A stretch of 64,000 nt of DNA, taken from Ilyonectria destructans. Its lineage: Eukaryota > Ascomycota > Sordariomycetes > Hypocreales > Nectriaceae. The position numbers were made by a program, and so were the translations under genes. The notes beneath the pieces are model-generated. The model was not told the origin of the DNA. It saw only the letters and a list, made by a program, of their open reading frames with translations, and searched no databases. How positions within the stretch are numbered: the stretch's first letter is position 1; each line of letters opens with the position of its first letter. The DNA lies in assembly GCA_020740775.1 (NCBI GenBank), contig JAHEWK010000005.1, positions 2,914,001 to 2,978,000 of the forward strand, in the 5' to 3' direction. This document shows positions 1 through 11,365 of this stretch, piece after piece.

Positions 1-320
1 AGCCAACCAGCACTGACCAATAATCGCCCGCTATATTTGAGGGGTCATATCGGCTTGTCATTTACTCTAGCCGCCCAGTTCTGTTTCAACAACCGCCTCA
101 GCCTGGGGCAAAGACCTTTTGGGAGGAGTAAGTGACAGGAAGTATTGACGCGAAGTAACTAACATTAACATGAAGTGGGCTAATATTAGATGGCGCCGCG
201 CGTATCGCCCAAGTTCGTTGTACCCACTTAACTGACGAGGTCAACAAATAGAATCCCTTGATCATGTTGGTTGTTGGCCGCCGGCTATATTTGGCATGAG
301 CATGGATGATGTAACTTATT

Positions 321-588
321 CTATTATGGGATCAGGTCTTCGTCAAGGCCAACAGCCTCGTGAAAATGAGCCATCTACATTGGTGGAAGTTAGGCAAGTT
401 CCCAACACCATCTTCGCTCGGGCGTTAAAACAGTTTCATGTGCTTCGTCCTACTCTATTGTGGGATCAGGTCTTCATCAAGGCCAACAACAACGCGACAA
501 TGAGACATCGACATTGGATGAAGTTAAGCATGTTACCAAAACCAGCTTCGCTCGGGCGTTTAAGCAGTGTCATATGTCCCGTTCTACT
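321..588 (+). repeat. 134-bp tandem duplication that looks coding
   Basis: Two adjacent copies (about 321-454 and 455-588) align end to end. Copy 1 reads as a peptide starting SIMGSGLRQGQQ and copy 2, in another frame, as SIVGSGLHQGQQ. The matches continue through STL.EV, FARA.KQ.H and R.T at the ends. Many differences are third-base or conservative changes (E/D, R/K). The 134-bp period is not a multiple of three, so the copies cannot sit in one simple reading frame. An ATG at 296 opens the first copy, and the second copy's frame closes with TGA at 631-633. I do not recognise the peptide. It may be a decayed gene or exon duplication. Confidence 0.6.
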
Positions 589-839
589 TCGCGAGAAACG
601 GAACCAACTCGCTCGAAGAGAAGCATAAAATGAGTAATTCCCCTGCCCAGATATTGATATTTCTGCATCCCAACTTATCGCACTTTGACACTGAGCTTTG
701 CAACACTTGTTCATCTTTGGACAATACTCACAATCATATTATATTGTTGTATCTGCTAGCACTCGGTGAGCACCCTTTAGTGCGACTTTATCACTTGCTT
801 TAGTTATTTCTTATTATTCTGACTTAAAGAAAGCTCACA

Positions 840-1141
840 ATGGACACAAACAATATTTTCTTTGATCCCGCCAACATGTTTGGACGACAGGCTGCAAAGA
901 GACAACGATACCAGTACGCCGTAGCCAACGCCGGAAATTTGCCACATGGCGCAGCAAGCGCTGTTATTGTGTGAGTCAAACCTCTATCCCCTCCCCCGAT
1001 TAACAAAAGCACTGTAGACTAAACAAACACAGCAATGGACCACACACCAGCGTCTCTGATCGTCGACAACACATTACTACAGATATATATGACGCTGGTA
1101 ACAATTTCATTCGTCGGATCCATGTACCTTGCCCCCCCTAG
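840..1141 (+). CDS. candidate small two-exon gene, unknown function
   Basis: Exon 1 runs 840-970 from an ATG and ends in GT followed by the donor GTGAGT. The 62-nt intron has a GACTAAAC branch-like site and a CACAG acceptor at 1032. Exon 2 runs 1033-1141 and ends in TAG. The joined frame is open and gives about 79 residues, beginning MDTNNIFFDPANMFGRQ. The exon 1 product is rich in Arg, Gln and Ala. There is no signal peptide or membrane segment, and I recognise no family. The good splice signals and preserved frame argue for a gene; the short length and the lack of any known relative argue against. It could also be the start of a truncated larger gene. Confidence 0.35.
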
Positions 1142-2149
1142 GAGTGTCGCATCTTGTTTTGGGTTTCTATGGCATAGTGTTTGTTACATTTATTACAAAT
1201 GCCCCATTGTAAACACCTCAATCAGAGTGTGCATGTCCCCTTTGGCTTAGTTAGAAATCTTGCAATTAGTAAATGAATATTTTTCTTCATTGTCTAGATA
1301 CCTTGCCATAAAGCTTCAGTCCCAAAGATTCTAGAAAACGTGAGGCCCGGATAACATACTACAACCTAGTGCGAACAAGAGATGCGTTAATACCTCAACT
1401 CGATACGGGCAATGCCATTTATACCGTCCAAAAACAAAGCATAAAAGTAAAGCCATCCTTTTATAGGATGCATCTAAAGTAGAACGTGGATCAGTACATA
1501 TTGAGTTATGCCGGGTTTGAGAGTGTCAATGCCTCCCTCTAGCACGTTAAGCCGCAAACCTGGACAGTCATGATCTGGCCTGTGACAAGGCATGGAATAT
1601 AGAACCGTGGTAATGCATGCACTGACATGGCGCGCTTGTATGTCATGTCTCTCCTCCATGGATTCTCCACCTCCCGAACCCCCCAGTTCAACTCTATTAT
1701 GTGGCCAAAGTCTTGTGACGACTGAAATCCTTGGCCATTTCTTGCTTTCCCCGGGATGGGGACAATGGGACTGTCCGACGTGGGATAGTTGGCGTGGCTT
1801 GGTCGAGTCCGCTTTCATCGTAGGAGCATTCTGAATGAGAGTCGCATATCCTGCATCATCGAAGCATAACGATTCAGCTGGTCTGGCTCAGCCGTGAACG
1901 AATTCGTCATGCAAACGTCACATACACCCTGTGATTGATTCTGGATTGCTTATTATCTTATCGAGGTGGATTAGTGTGAGAACCATCACCAATAGCTTCT
2001 GTTCCAAAATGGTCTTGGAATTCGATTGCGTGTACGCCTATATTACATGACTGGCTCCATTGCGCCCATCGTTCTATCTTGTACTGCCCATACTCATATC
2101 CATACTAGAGCAGACCCATATCCGTACCATCAAGATCCGCTGTAAACCC
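1142..2149. other. intergenic, no gene seen
   Basis: About 1 kb downstream of the Cwc25 gene's 3' end. Only short overlapping frames without family resemblance are present. It should include the 3' UTR of the leftward Cwc25 gene close to 2149. I see no RNA gene or repeat. Confidence 0.6.
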
Positions 2150-3439
2150 CTAATCATCGTCCCTCCGGAAGCCCTGTCGCCCCCGGCCCATTCGCTCCGC
2201 CAGATCCATCTTGCCGGCCGCCTGGCGATGCAGTCCATTCACGAAGCCCCGATCTCCTCCGCGCTCTCGCCCCTTGTCGTCCGCCTCTCGTAGTGCCCGC
2301 TCCCGTTCTTCCAACGCCGCCAGCCGCTTCACTCGGTCATCATCCAGTTCCGACGCCGCGGATTGCATCGCCGCTAGCTTGCTTTGTCGCTCTTCCTCCT
2401 TGGCTTGATCGTTCTCCTCGGATCTAGCGCCGCCGTTGGGCTTCGGTCCCCGATCTCGAGCGTCACCGCCGTAACTCTTCCGTGTGTCTCTCCTGGAATC
2501 GCCGTTGTAGCCATTGCGTGAGGGTTCAGAACGGTTGTAGGGTTCAGAGCGGCGCCGTAGAGACCGCTCATCTCCAGATTCTGGGTCTTGTTGTCGTCGA
2601 CTATCATCCCGTCGTCGGTCGTCATCTCGGCGCCGATGTGAATCTTGGCGTTCCCAATGGTCTCTCTCATTATCCCGTCGACGGTGTCGGTGTTCTCCCT
2701 CATCGTTGGATCCGTCTCGTCTTCGTCGAGACCGGCGGTCAGAGGACTCGTCTCGTCGCCTGTAGCGGTCCTCGTCCTGTGATCCATCGCGTCTTCGGGG
2801 GCTTCGTGATCGTGAATGCGACCGTCTGCGCTTGTGGCGTCTCTCGTCGGAATCGGGACTGCGGTGGCGGTGATGTCTCCGTCGATGTCTTTCCTCCTTC
2901 CGCTTCGACTTGTCTTTTTTCTTCTCGTCCTCGACACCCATCGAAGCGAGGAGTTGGCGGCGCCTGATCGGGTCGTTCATCATTGCTTCGTATGCGGCCT
3001 GCTCCTGTCGCTTGATGGCCAGCAAGGGGTCGTCGCGGACCTTGGCGGCTGTGTCGCGGGCGCTGTTGGCGTTTTGCAAGGCCATGAAACTCTCCTCCCC
3101 GGCCTGCTTCTCCAGTTTCTTGTGCTCATTCCCCTTGATGAGGTTGTCGATTCGTCGCTTGCCCAGCAAGTACGCCTCGGTTTCTTCGGTGGTGCCTGTC
3201 TGGCCATCGGTAGGGCCTTGGTACATCCAGTCGACGCGATCAACGCGCTTCTTTCCGCCGGCTGCCTCCAGCTGCTGCTGGAGCTCCTCCTTGGCGCGCT
3301 CCTCCTTGATCTCATTGATGCGCTGTTGGGTGCGCTTGCGCTCGGCGAGGGCCTTCTGTTCCTCGTCGTAGACGGCTGCCTGGTTGCGTCGCAGTCCGGG
3401 ATGGAAGGACTTCTTCAAGTTGAGATCGCCGCCTCCCAT
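2150..3439 (-). CDS. cwc25: pre-mRNA-splicing factor Cwc25
   Basis: Product of about 429 residues. The N-terminus [20 protein letters not shown] and the following charged helix (to about residue 55) are the Cir_N-type start typical of Cwc25, the step-one spliceosome factor that joins the Prp2-remodelled complex in the nucleus. The middle part ([33 protein letters not shown]) is also characteristic. The C-terminal half is a long Arg/Asp/Ser/His-rich RS-like tail, normal for fungal and metazoan Cwc25. The frame stays open 39 codons further upstream, but that stretch has no ATG start (it opens with TTG) and the family begins exactly at MGGGDLN, so I place the start at 3439. The gene is a single exon with no visible damage. 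Confidence 0.92.
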   Translation of the reverse strand: MGGGDLNLKKSFHPGLRRNQAAVYDEEQKALAERKRTQQRINEIKEERAKEELQQQLEAAGGKKRVDRVDWMYQGPTDGQTGTTEETEAYLLGKRRIDNLIKGNEHKKLEKQAGEESFMALQNANSARDTAAKVRDDPLLAIKRQEQAAYEAMMNDPIRRRQLLASMGVEDEKKKDKSKRKEERHRRRHHRHRSPDSDERRHKRRRSHSRSRSPRRRDGSQDEDRYRRRDESSDRRSRRRRDGSNDEGEHRHRRRDNERDHWERQDSHRRRDDDRRRDDSRRQQDPESGDERSLRRRSEPYNRSEPSRNGYNGDSRRDTRKSYGGDARDRGPKPNGGARSEENDQAKEEERQSKLAAMQSAASELDDDRVKRLAALEERERALREADDKGRERGGDRGFVNGLHRQAAGKMDLAERMGRGRQGFRRDDD

Positions 3440-4085
3440 GATGGGCAATTTGCGCTTCGGAGACTGGTTTGGTTGGGGGTTGAAGAATGAGGATGCGCTG
3501 TCGCTGGTGGGGTGGCGACTGACGTTTGGTTTGGAGGACTCCCAGCCTCCAGGCAAAAATACATTTATCGATGCCTTATCACTTATCGGGGCTTATCCGG
3601 CGTATCTGAACTAGACCTTTTTGGGAATATTATCTAGCGTTCAATAAGTGGGGACCTAGCTTGATGTCTACCGGTAGCTGGATCTCTTACGTCGTGTACT
3701 CCGTAACTAGGACAGAGGAGTCAAGGTATACTGATACAGATAGTAATAATAAGGTATTGTGAGATTGGTAAATCCTACGTAGAGGTCTCTTTTGATGCTT
3801 AGTGTCATAGAGCACTTCCATTGACTCAGGTCCTCCATGGATTGTCAGTTTATTGACCAACGTTCACTGACCAAGAGTCCGCACACGCATCATCCATGAG
3901 CAAATTCCACTGCGATGGCTTGGTATTCACATGTATTATACAGTCGTGTCTGGTGTCTATTTGCCACATCTTGGTCATTCGCGCGGGTCGTCCTTTTCCA
4001 ATCCCAGACTACCACACCGCGTCCACACGTAGTCATACAGCTCTCGTTTCCTCGTTTGCGTCCAACATTGAGATGTATTATTGCT
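3440..4085. other. intergenic: Cwc25 promoter and uS14m 3' region
   Basis: Lies upstream of leftward Cwc25 and downstream of leftward uS14m. It should hold the Cwc25 promoter and 5' UTR near 3440-3700. No other gene or repeat was seen. Confidence 0.55.
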
Positions 4086-4632
4086 TTACCAACTGGCCCT
4101 CTTCACACCGGGTAGGTTTCCAGCCATGGCCTCCATTCGGAAATTGAACTGTAGTTTGTTAGAACCCGGGTCGTTTGTAGCTCGGCGGGGTGGCTTACTC
4201 TCGTCAGCTTGAAGTCGCTCAGCACACCGCGGCCCTGGCCTCCCATGATGCATCGGTTTCGGATCTGGGTTGGGCGGGTGTAGCAGTGCATCTGCGTCAG
4301 CTGCAGTTGGGCTTCGGCGCGGACTCGAGGAGGGAGGGTGGTGTTGCGGATGATGAATCGGAGGGCTTGCCTGTAGCGGTTTAGTTAGCACAATTCGCCT
4401 AGAAGGGTCCCTTATGTGACCAAGGGGCATGGATTGGACAGCAGCCATGGAAGTGTCGGTGTCGTCGTCGTCGTTGCTAGATCGCGCCGTGTCCATCCAT
4501 CAAGGCCAGGGAAGAGTTTGCGCACCTCTCAGTCTCGTTCTGCTCAAAGACCTTGCGCTTCGTGTGGTCACGCAGAGTGCGGACATTGACGAAGCAGCCC
4601 AGGTCGAGCTTCTTCGCGCGGAACATCGACAT
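4086..4632 (-). CDS. MRP2: mitochondrial small ribosomal subunit protein uS14m
   Basis: Three exons on the minus strand: 4632-4526, 4370-4199 and 4148-4086, joined by introns with GTGCGC/ACAG and GTAAGC/ACAG borders; 113 residues. The N-terminus MSMFRAKKLDLGCFVNVRTL and the central TRPTQIRNRCIMGGQGRGVL then SDFKLTR match the uS14 family (bacterial S14, yeast Mrp2), a core rRNA-binding protein in the head of the mitoribosomal small subunit. The second exon starts with the last base of an Arg codon and the third is in phase 0, so the frame is intact throughout. It lacks the zinc-binding Cys pairs of the C+ S14 type, as usual for mitochondrial forms. The name follows the yeast orthologue and is inferred from family resemblance. 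Confidence 0.85.
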
Positions 4633-5270
4633 GTTGGGCAATTGGAAGTGGGATGACGATGATGCTCGCGGATGGCTTTGTCGCTCAGAGAAACTCGAAA
4701 TCAGATGTGTGGGGGTTTTGCCGAAGATGTACCGGGCCCGGGCGAGGGAGGAATCGAACCGGCCTCGTCTCTGGTGTCGTTGATTGTAAACCGCGATATG
4801 AATTGAATGTCAATTGGCTCAAAGAAGAGCTTACTGGATTCTAATATGGGGCCATCTTTGAGCCATATTTTTTATTATTATTTTCCATCATCGTCGTATC
4901 CCCAGATCACCCAAAATCACCCAAACGAGGAACACTTGACTAGCTGCTTGCTGCTGCAGTGCGGCTGGCCTCCTCAGTGGAGCGTCGGGATTGCGGGACG
5001 AGATAGCGCCACCAGCCCGTATCCGTCCACGCCGTTCAGGGGATGTGACGCAGCATACATGGCCATGCTTAAGCCTACAGGAGGCTACAGGAGGCTACAG
5101 CGTTGGGGAGATAATCGTTGTTCGGGGTCGGATTAGATCCCATCCGTCGCACGGCTTCATCCCACCATTTCTCATCCCATAACTTACTTATGAATCTCAA
5201 GCCTTACATCTGTCTATCCTCGCCACTCAGTGACTTCTATTGCTTGCACATATGCTTGTGAGGTGAGACC
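4633..5270. promoter_or_regulatory. divergent promoter region, uS14m / GH3 glucosidase
   Basis: The intergenic stretch separates leftward uS14m from the rightward GH3 gene, so both promoters must lie here. It includes a short tandem run of a 10-bp unit (GAGGCTACAG, nearly three copies, 5073-5100). No gene is supported. Confidence 0.5.
5073..5100 (+). repeat. 10-bp tandem repeat, about 2.8 copies
   Basis: The unit GAGGCTACAG is repeated head to tail about 170 bp upstream of the GH3 start codon, with one substitution in the first, partial copy. It is short and may be chance or a minisatellite seed. Confidence 0.6.
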
Positions 5271-8129
5271 ATGGATCCCAGCAGTGAAGGCCTGCTCAGG
5301 CCCAAGCGGTCCTCTCAGGACGGCGATTACGACTCAGATGAGCTGTCCGACCTTGACGCCACAGGATACCTCGACGAGGAGCCTCTCACTACCGGGGAGT
5401 CGTCGTTGCTCCCGTCTAAGGATCGTCAGTCCCGTTGGGCGGCTCGCTACCAAACATGCTGCTCGTCGAGAAAGCGCTGTTGTTTCACCATCGCCATCGT
5501 TATCTTAATCCTCTGGTCCATCATCACTGTGCTGGCGGCGTTGGCTTGGCAGAAGATTAGTACCCCGCCACCTGACGCCCAGTCGCCGCCGTGGTACCCG
5601 AGCCCCAAAGGAGGCACCGTGAAGCAGTGGGCGGATAGCTACAAGAAGGCCGCCGACCTGGTGTCGCGAATGACACTTCCCGAGAAGGTCAATATTACTA
5701 CTGGTACGGGATGGAGCATGGGATTGGCCGTGGGGAACACCGGCCCAGCCCTCAATGTTGGTTTCCCCGGTCTGGCTCTACAGGACGGACCATTGGGAAT
5801 CCGACGAGCCGATAATGCGACTGCCTTTCCTGCTGGAATCACCGTCGGGGCTACATGGAACAAGGACCTCATGTACGAGCGTGGTAAAGCCCACGCCCTC
5901 GAGGCTCGCGGCAAGGGCATCAATATTCTCCTCGGACCCTGCGTCGGGGCTCTTGGAAGGATGCCCGCCGGCGGTCGCAACTGGGAGGGCTTTGGACCTG
6001 ATCCGTATCTACAGGGCATCGGCGGTTCCCAGACGGTCAAGGGCATTCAGGATCAGGGCGTCATGGCCACCATCAAGCACTTTGTCGGCAATGAGCAAGA
6101 GCACTTCCGCCAGCCCTGGGAGTGGGGTCTTCCCAATGCCTTGTCGTCCAACATCGACGACCGCACCATGCACGAACTATACGCCTGGCCGTTTGCCGAT
6201 GCCGTCAAGGCTGGCGTGGCCAGCGTCATGTGCTCGTACAACATGGTCAACAACTCATATGCCTGTGGCAACTCCAAGCTGCTCAACGGCATCCTCAAGG
6301 ACGAGATGGGCTTCCAGGGATTCGTCATGTCCGATTGGCTCGCCCAGAGGTCTGGCGTGGCGAGTGCGCTTTCTGGACTGGACATGACGATGCCCGGAGA
6401 CGGTCTCAAGTGGCAGGACGGTGACTCTCTTTGGGGTCCTCGTCTGACGACGGCTATTCTCAACGGATCTTTGCCGGTAGATCGGCTGAATGACATGGTG
6501 GTCCGAATTGTTGCTTCTTGGTATCAGCTTGGCCAGGACGATGAGAAATTATTCGACAACAAGGGACCGAACTTTTCGTCATGGACCAACAACCAAGTGG
6601 ACGTCATCGCTCCAGGGAGCTCTTCTCCGCAGACCAAGGTCGAGGTCAACAAGTATGTCAACGTCCAGAGCAACCACTCACTCGTCGCTCGCCAAGTAGC
6701 CATCGAAGGAACTGTCCTGCTCAAAAATGACGACGGAATCCTGCCCTTGAGCCGCGACGGAGCTACAGGCTCTTCCAAGGTGCAAAAGCGAACCGACAAG
6801 CTCCGCGTCGGTATTTTCGGCGAAGATGCTGGCCCCGGTCATGGCCCCAACTACTGCCAAGACCGAGGATGCAACCAAGGCACGCTGGGCTCCGGATGGG
6901 GCAGTGGCGCCGTCGAGTTTCCATACCTCGTCCCACCTGTGGACCCGTTGCGAGAGGGTTTCAACGACGACAAGGTCATATTTACAGAGTTCCTCTCAAA
7001 CAACGTGCGCTCCAAGAAAAATCCCAAGGCATTTCACGATCAAGATATTTGCCTGGTCTTTGCCAACTCGGACGCCGGCGAAGGGTTTCTAGCCTGGGGC
7101 AGTGTTGGCGGTGACCGCAACGACCTCTATTTGCAAAAGGGCGGTGACGATCTAATTCTCGAGGTCGCCGACCACTGCGGAGATGGATCTGGTTCAACCG
7201 TGGTGGTGATTCATGCTGTCGGGCCCGTTGTCATGGATAAATGGATCGAGCACCCTGGGATCAAAGCTGTGCTCACAGCTAACCTCCCCGGCCAAGAGAG
7301 CGGCAACGCCATTGCTAGCATCATATTTGGAGACGAAAGCCCCAGCGGCAAGCTGCCCTACACGATCGGAAAGTCTCTCGAGGCGTACGGCGAGGGAGGC
7401 CAGATCATGTACTTGCCCAATGCCGTTGTGCCCCAGCAGAACTTTGACGAGGGGCTTTTCATCGACTACAGGCACTTCGACAAGTACCAGATTGAGCCCC
7501 GGTTCGAGTTTGGCTTTGGACTCTCGTACACTTCGTTCGAGTACAAAGATCTCAAGGTCACGCAGCGAAAGAAGAAGTCGGCGCTTCCAGCCAAGCGACC
7601 AGATGCTGCCGTGACACCGCCGAAGCTGGACAATACCATTCCCGACGTGAAGGAGGCCCTCTTCCCGGACAGCATTCGAAAGCTCAAGACGTTTGTGTAT
7701 CCTTACATTGACTCCGCCAAAGACATCAAGCAAGGAGACTATCCCTACCCCGATGGGTACGACATAGAGCAGCCCCTCTCACAAGCCGGCGGCGCCGAGG
7801 GAGGAAACCCCGATCTGTGGGAGACATACGTGACCGTCTCGGTCGTCGTCTCCAACACTGGGTCAATGGACGGCAAGGCCGTGCCGCAGCTGTACCTGTC
7901 GTACCCCAAGACTGTGCGAGATCTCGAGTTCCCGGTGCGCGTGCTGCGAGGCTTTGAGAAGCCGTTGATTAAAAAGGGAGAGAGCAAGACAATCGAGTTT
8001 AACCTGACACGACGGGACCTGAGCTATTGGGATGTGGACAGGCAGAATTGGGTGATGCTGGTGGATGGAGAATACAAGATGGCGGTGGGGGAGAGCTCGA
8101 GGGACCTCAAAGTCAAGGGCACTTGGTAG
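5271..8129 (+). CDS. membrane-anchored GH3 beta-glucosidase (bglE-like)
   Basis: A single open exon of 952 residues. An acidic cytoplasmic N-tail (1-60) and Cys/Arg-rich stop are followed by one hydrophobic segment at about residues 71-93, giving a type II membrane protein, as described for Aspergillus bglE-type enzymes. The GH3 (beta/alpha)8 domain follows, with GLALQDGPLGIR, the KHFVGNEQE substrate loop (about 269-278) and GFVMSDW, in which Asp355 is the predicted nucleophile. The second GH3 domain carries GNAIASIIFGDESPSGKLPYT, and a fibronectin-III-like C-terminal domain ends near VMLVDGEYKMAVG. It should release glucose from cello-oligosaccharides or other beta-glucosides at the cell surface or in the secretory pathway. 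The length and all main motifs look intact. Confidence 0.93.
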   Translation: MDPSSEGLLRPKRSSQDGDYDSDELSDLDATGYLDEEPLTTGESSLLPSKDRQSRWAARYQTCCSSRKRCCFTIAIVILILWSIITVLAALAWQKISTPPPDAQSPPWYPSPKGGTVKQWADSYKKAADLVSRMTLPEKVNITTGTGWSMGLAVGNTGPALNVGFPGLALQDGPLGIRRADNATAFPAGITVGATWNKDLMYERGKAHALEARGKGINILLGPCVGALGRMPAGGRNWEGFGPDPYLQGIGGSQTVKGIQDQGVMATIKHFVGNEQEHFRQPWEWGLPNALSSNIDDRTMHELYAWPFADAVKAGVASVMCSYNMVNNSYACGNSKLLNGILKDEMGFQGFVMSDWLAQRSGVASALSGLDMTMPGDGLKWQDGDSLWGPRLTTAILNGSLPVDRLNDMVVRIVASWYQLGQDDEKLFDNKGPNFSSWTNNQVDVIAPGSSSPQTKVEVNKYVNVQSNHSLVARQVAIEGTVLLKNDDGILPLSRDGATGSSKVQKRTDKLRVGIFGEDAGPGHGPNYCQDRGCNQGTLGSGWGSGAVEFPYLVPPVDPLREGFNDDKVIFTEFLSNNVRSKKNPKAFHDQDICLVFANSDAGEGFLAWGSVGGDRNDLYLQKGGDDLILEVADHCGDGSGSTVVVIHAVGPVVMDKWIEHPGIKAVLTANLPGQESGNAIASIIFGDESPSGKLPYTIGKSLEAYGEGGQIMYLPNAVVPQQNFDEGLFIDYRHFDKYQIEPRFEFGFGLSYTSFEYKDLKVTQRKKKSALPAKRPDAAVTPPKLDNTIPDVKEALFPDSIRKLKTFVYPYIDSAKDIKQGDYPYPDGYDIEQPLSQAGGAEGGNPDLWETYVTVSVVVSNTGSMDGKAVPQLYLSYPKTVRDLEFPVRVLRGFEKPLIKKGESKTIEFNLTRRDLSYWDVDRQNWVMLVDGEYKMAVGESSRDLKVKGTW

Positions 8130-10756
8130 CGTACAGTAATCCTCTGTTTCAAGTAAGACGGCGTGGACCAAACAAATCCGATGTATGACGGTGCACATCG
8201 CAGATCCTGGTAGGGCTGAGGGAAGGAAATTGCCGCCAATGAGGTAAGATTCCAACCATCTTACCGACCGAGATGTGCCAGGGACGGCCGATCTGTCAGA
8301 TAGCGGAGATGGCTGGGAATGGAAGCTCTTAGGACCACATCACATGCTGTCGTAAAAAAAAATGGCCTTCGATGATGAGACGGCATTGGCGGCTGCTTAT
8401 CTCAAGCAGAATCCTTGTCGCTGGTGTAGTTGACCCAACCAATTGAGTCTTTCTTTGGGGTTTATGGGTTTATCACCTCAGACCCTAGACTCAATCGCAA
8501 AGGTAGTCATCACTTAAGCCCGAAACTGGATCAACTGTGCTCATCTGGCTTTGGAACGTGAGTCGGCGATCAAAAGAACCGACCCCATGGCTGTACCCTC
8601 TGGTCGGAAATAAGACCTGTATTGCATGGGCGGTTGAAGATGCTCAAAACGGAAACCTCCCTCCTGGTACGGACGTCCTCCGATGCACCACGCGATGAAA
8701 ACGGCGATGACCACCCTCTCGACTGAACTCGAACCTAGCCATAGCCTCAATTGGGGTTGGAGCTGGATTTAGAACGCTACTTGGTCGCGTTGGGGTATTA
8801 TTTTCGGGAAACGAGGCTTCGAAGCCCGTGACACGGTGATACGAAGCAAACCGACAAACCACGGCCACCAGCCACACAGCCAACTGCGACGAACTGCGGG
8901 AAAGGCCTGTTTATATCAAGGCACAACGCCACCCTGCGTCCCGAGCGCCGTCATAGCTGCAGCCCAGCAAGGCGGCGTCGCGTCAGCGCGCGGGGGCCTG
9001 CGCCTGGCAGTGCCGTCACCAGGGAGGCAACTCCGCCGCCGAGGCGAGAGAAGAGTCGGGTCGTACGACCACCTGCCAAGCCCTGCTCTATCTCCGGCTC
9101 TAGCTAGGTGCCACGCGGCCCACTCCGGCCTTTGGCCCTCTGAGCGAGCCGGAGCGCGCGGAGAGGCTGGGGCGAGTTTATGGCCGTGGCTGATATAAGC
9201 GAGCTCCGGGACTGGCGGGAGCCGGCTGACGCGGCGGCGGAGTAGGATATTGGGCGTACTAGCAATGACTTCAACGACGGCAACTAGATGAAATGAAGAG
9301 GCCTCATTTTTTCGCTTCGTCCCACCGCTTGGGCGCGAGGTGTAAACTAAACCGGCAATGGGGGCGGCGGGACGGGGTTACGATCCTGCAGCGTCGTATT
9401 CTCGGGCATCTCATCTCACTTGCAAGACCCGGCGCGGTGGGAAGGATGCAGGGCCGCGGCGGATGACTTACATGGATGGCGACGGGACGAAGGCGGAAAT
9501 GCGGCTATGCGCTTAACTTAGATATACCCGCCCTGGGACGAAGCTGACAGGGCAGTGAGACCAGACGACTCATTGGCCTGGGATCGAAGGGATCAAGCGC
9601 ACAATGGGAACGGATATGGGAATGCCGTCGGCAGGCATCTAAACTCCGCGGTCGTTATTCCGCACATTACATTGCTGACTCCTCTCGTCGGAGCTTTCTG
9701 AACCATCCAGAAGCCGGAGCCTGCATGTCCGCCGTGTGGAGTTTGTCGCCATGTGCCGCGCCTAGACTCCATCCCGGTCTAAAATCTGACGTGGATGCGA
9801 TCCCATGTTGCGACGAAGCTACGAACATCAGGACTCGAGCGGCGGGTTGTGATTCGGATTGAGGCGCGTGGGGGCCCTTTGCGCGTTCGGTGCCTTGTTG
9901 GGATGTGTCTTGGGGCCAGCAGGCCTGATACTCGACATCGTCTTAGCGTTTGGCGAGGGGGGCCACGAGACGAGCGAGGGCAATCCAGTCGATGACGGAG
10001 ATGGCTTGTCGGGAGAGAACGCATCTGACTACTGCTGGAATCTTCTTCCATCATCTCCCCAACCCTGTGCTAGTCTGCGGTAGTTCCCTCTTTGCTGGGT
10101 GGCAATGCCGAGTTGGTCAGACGCGGAACGACAGATGCTCCCGCGAGCCCGTCACTAACACACGCTCCAGCCACTCGAAGGATGAATACACTTCGACCCG
10201 TGGCCCTCTGTGCCTTGCGGACGTCCCAAGCCGCACCCCGGTTCCCAGTAATAGCAGCCGCTGCAGCACACTGGCACCGTATGCGCCTCCGCCAGCCCGT
10301 CGTTTTCAATAGCACACCTGGCTTCTATTTTCCTCCGTTTGCGCCGGCCAACACGAGCTGATACTGTGGCTCTGCAGCAGTCGAGCTGGCCGCCTTTTGG
10401 GGAAGTCGCCGGCCGAAGAGCTCACGGGGAAGGGGTTCGGCGTGGTGGCATGTGTCTCGTGAACTGTTTTGCACAGGGTGTCGATGAGCCGCTGGGGGTT
10501 TCTCTTGGCCGTTGTGGGAAGTCTTATTGGCCCCGCATCGTCTCTCAGCACGACTCACCCTTCTAATCAAAGAGTGGGAATCTGACTCTTTCTCGAAGAC
10601 ACCGGTTGGGGGCGATAGAAGCCTTCGTCAGTGGGTGGATAAAATACCCGTCGATGCTCTCGTCAAGGGAATTGGATCAAGCTCACAGTCTTTTGGGTTA
10701 TACTCAGGCACCTCGTATTCGATCTCGCAGTCATCACTTTATCAATTGACCTCACA
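8130..10756. other. long GC-rich intergenic region, no supported gene
   Basis: About 2.6 kb between the GH3 stop and the next gene. Several overlapping short frames exist on both strands, as expected for GC-rich DNA, without family resemblance. One frame from an ATG at 10182 encodes 59 residues that are Arg/Ala-rich and almost without acidic residues (MNTLRPVALCALRTSQAAPR at its start). It resembles a mitochondrial presequence, but I find no following exon. The right end should hold the promoter of the gene at 10757. Confidence 0.5.
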
Positions 10757-11365
10757 ATGTCGTCCTCCCGTCGATCTGGAGGGTCTAGCTCCCGGTCAGG
10801 GCGTTCTGGCGTGAGTACAAGTCCTTGTTCCAGAACAATCCACAGAAAGTGAAAGAATCCGTTACTAATTCACCTTTAGACCTCTGTCAAGTCCATCATC
10901 AAGTCTCTCAAGAACCACAGCGTCAACACCCTCACGGATCTTTGCCGCATCGAACGCATCGCCGCCTCATGCGAGGACGAAGCCGACGCCAAGGCCTTCC
11001 AGGAGCCCATGACGGCGGCGTGGGTGTACTACGTCACCAGCAACCAGCTGCTGATCGAGCTGCGCAACTTCACGGGCAACTACCCCATCAGCGCCGACAT
11101 CATCCACGACGCGCACACGCGCGTGCGGTCGGATCCGGACAGCAACCGCAGCTGGAACCTGGCGTGGCTGTGCCTCAACAAGATGCGCGACGACGGCCTG
11201 ATCTCGGGATACTCGGAGGTCGAGGCGTCGAGGCAGGAAATGTGGGGAGCCACGGCGCCGACGCAAGAGGAGGTGCAGCAGCTGGCCGCGTGCTTCGAGT
11301 ATGAGTGGAACGTGGCGGTTGACACCATGTTGCGGCATTGGCAGACTCCGCCTTCGTGGTATTGA
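10757..11365 (+). CDS. hypothetical protein, two exons, 179 aa
   Basis: Exon 1 (10757-10810) encodes a short Ser/Arg/Gly-rich N-terminus beginning MSSSRRSGGSSSRSGRSG. A 69-nt intron (GTGAGT donor, ACTAAT branch-like site, TTTAG acceptor) leads to exon 2 (10880-11365). The rest looks globular and mostly helical, with TAAWVYYVTSNQLLIELRNF and a Trp-rich end (LRHWQTPPSWY). There is no signal peptide or membrane segment. I do not recognise the family. The low-complexity basic tail, a clean intron and strong third-position G/C preference support a real, expressed gene. It is transcribed towards the convergent MFS gene with about 330 bp between the two stop codons. Confidence 0.7.

Noticed and set aside
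2482..3490. Long frames on the + strand opposite Cwc25
   Set aside because: Antisense shadows of the Arg/Asp-rich Cwc25 coding sequence, without domain resemblance.
3440..3556. N-terminal extension of Cwc25
   Set aside because: The upstream in-frame stretch lacks an ATG and the family starts at MGGGDLN.
4728..4800. tRNA-like GGTTCGATT on the minus strand
   Set aside because: The T-loop-like word is present, but the flanking bases do not form a 5-bp T-stem, and no anticodon arm or acceptor stem could be folded.
8836..9198. 120-codon frame in the GC-rich intergenic region
   Set aside because: No family resemblance, splice support or start context; explained by high GC content.
10182..10361. 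Mitochondrial-presequence-like 59-residue frame
   Set aside because: Composition fits a presequence, but no downstream exon or mature domain could be found.
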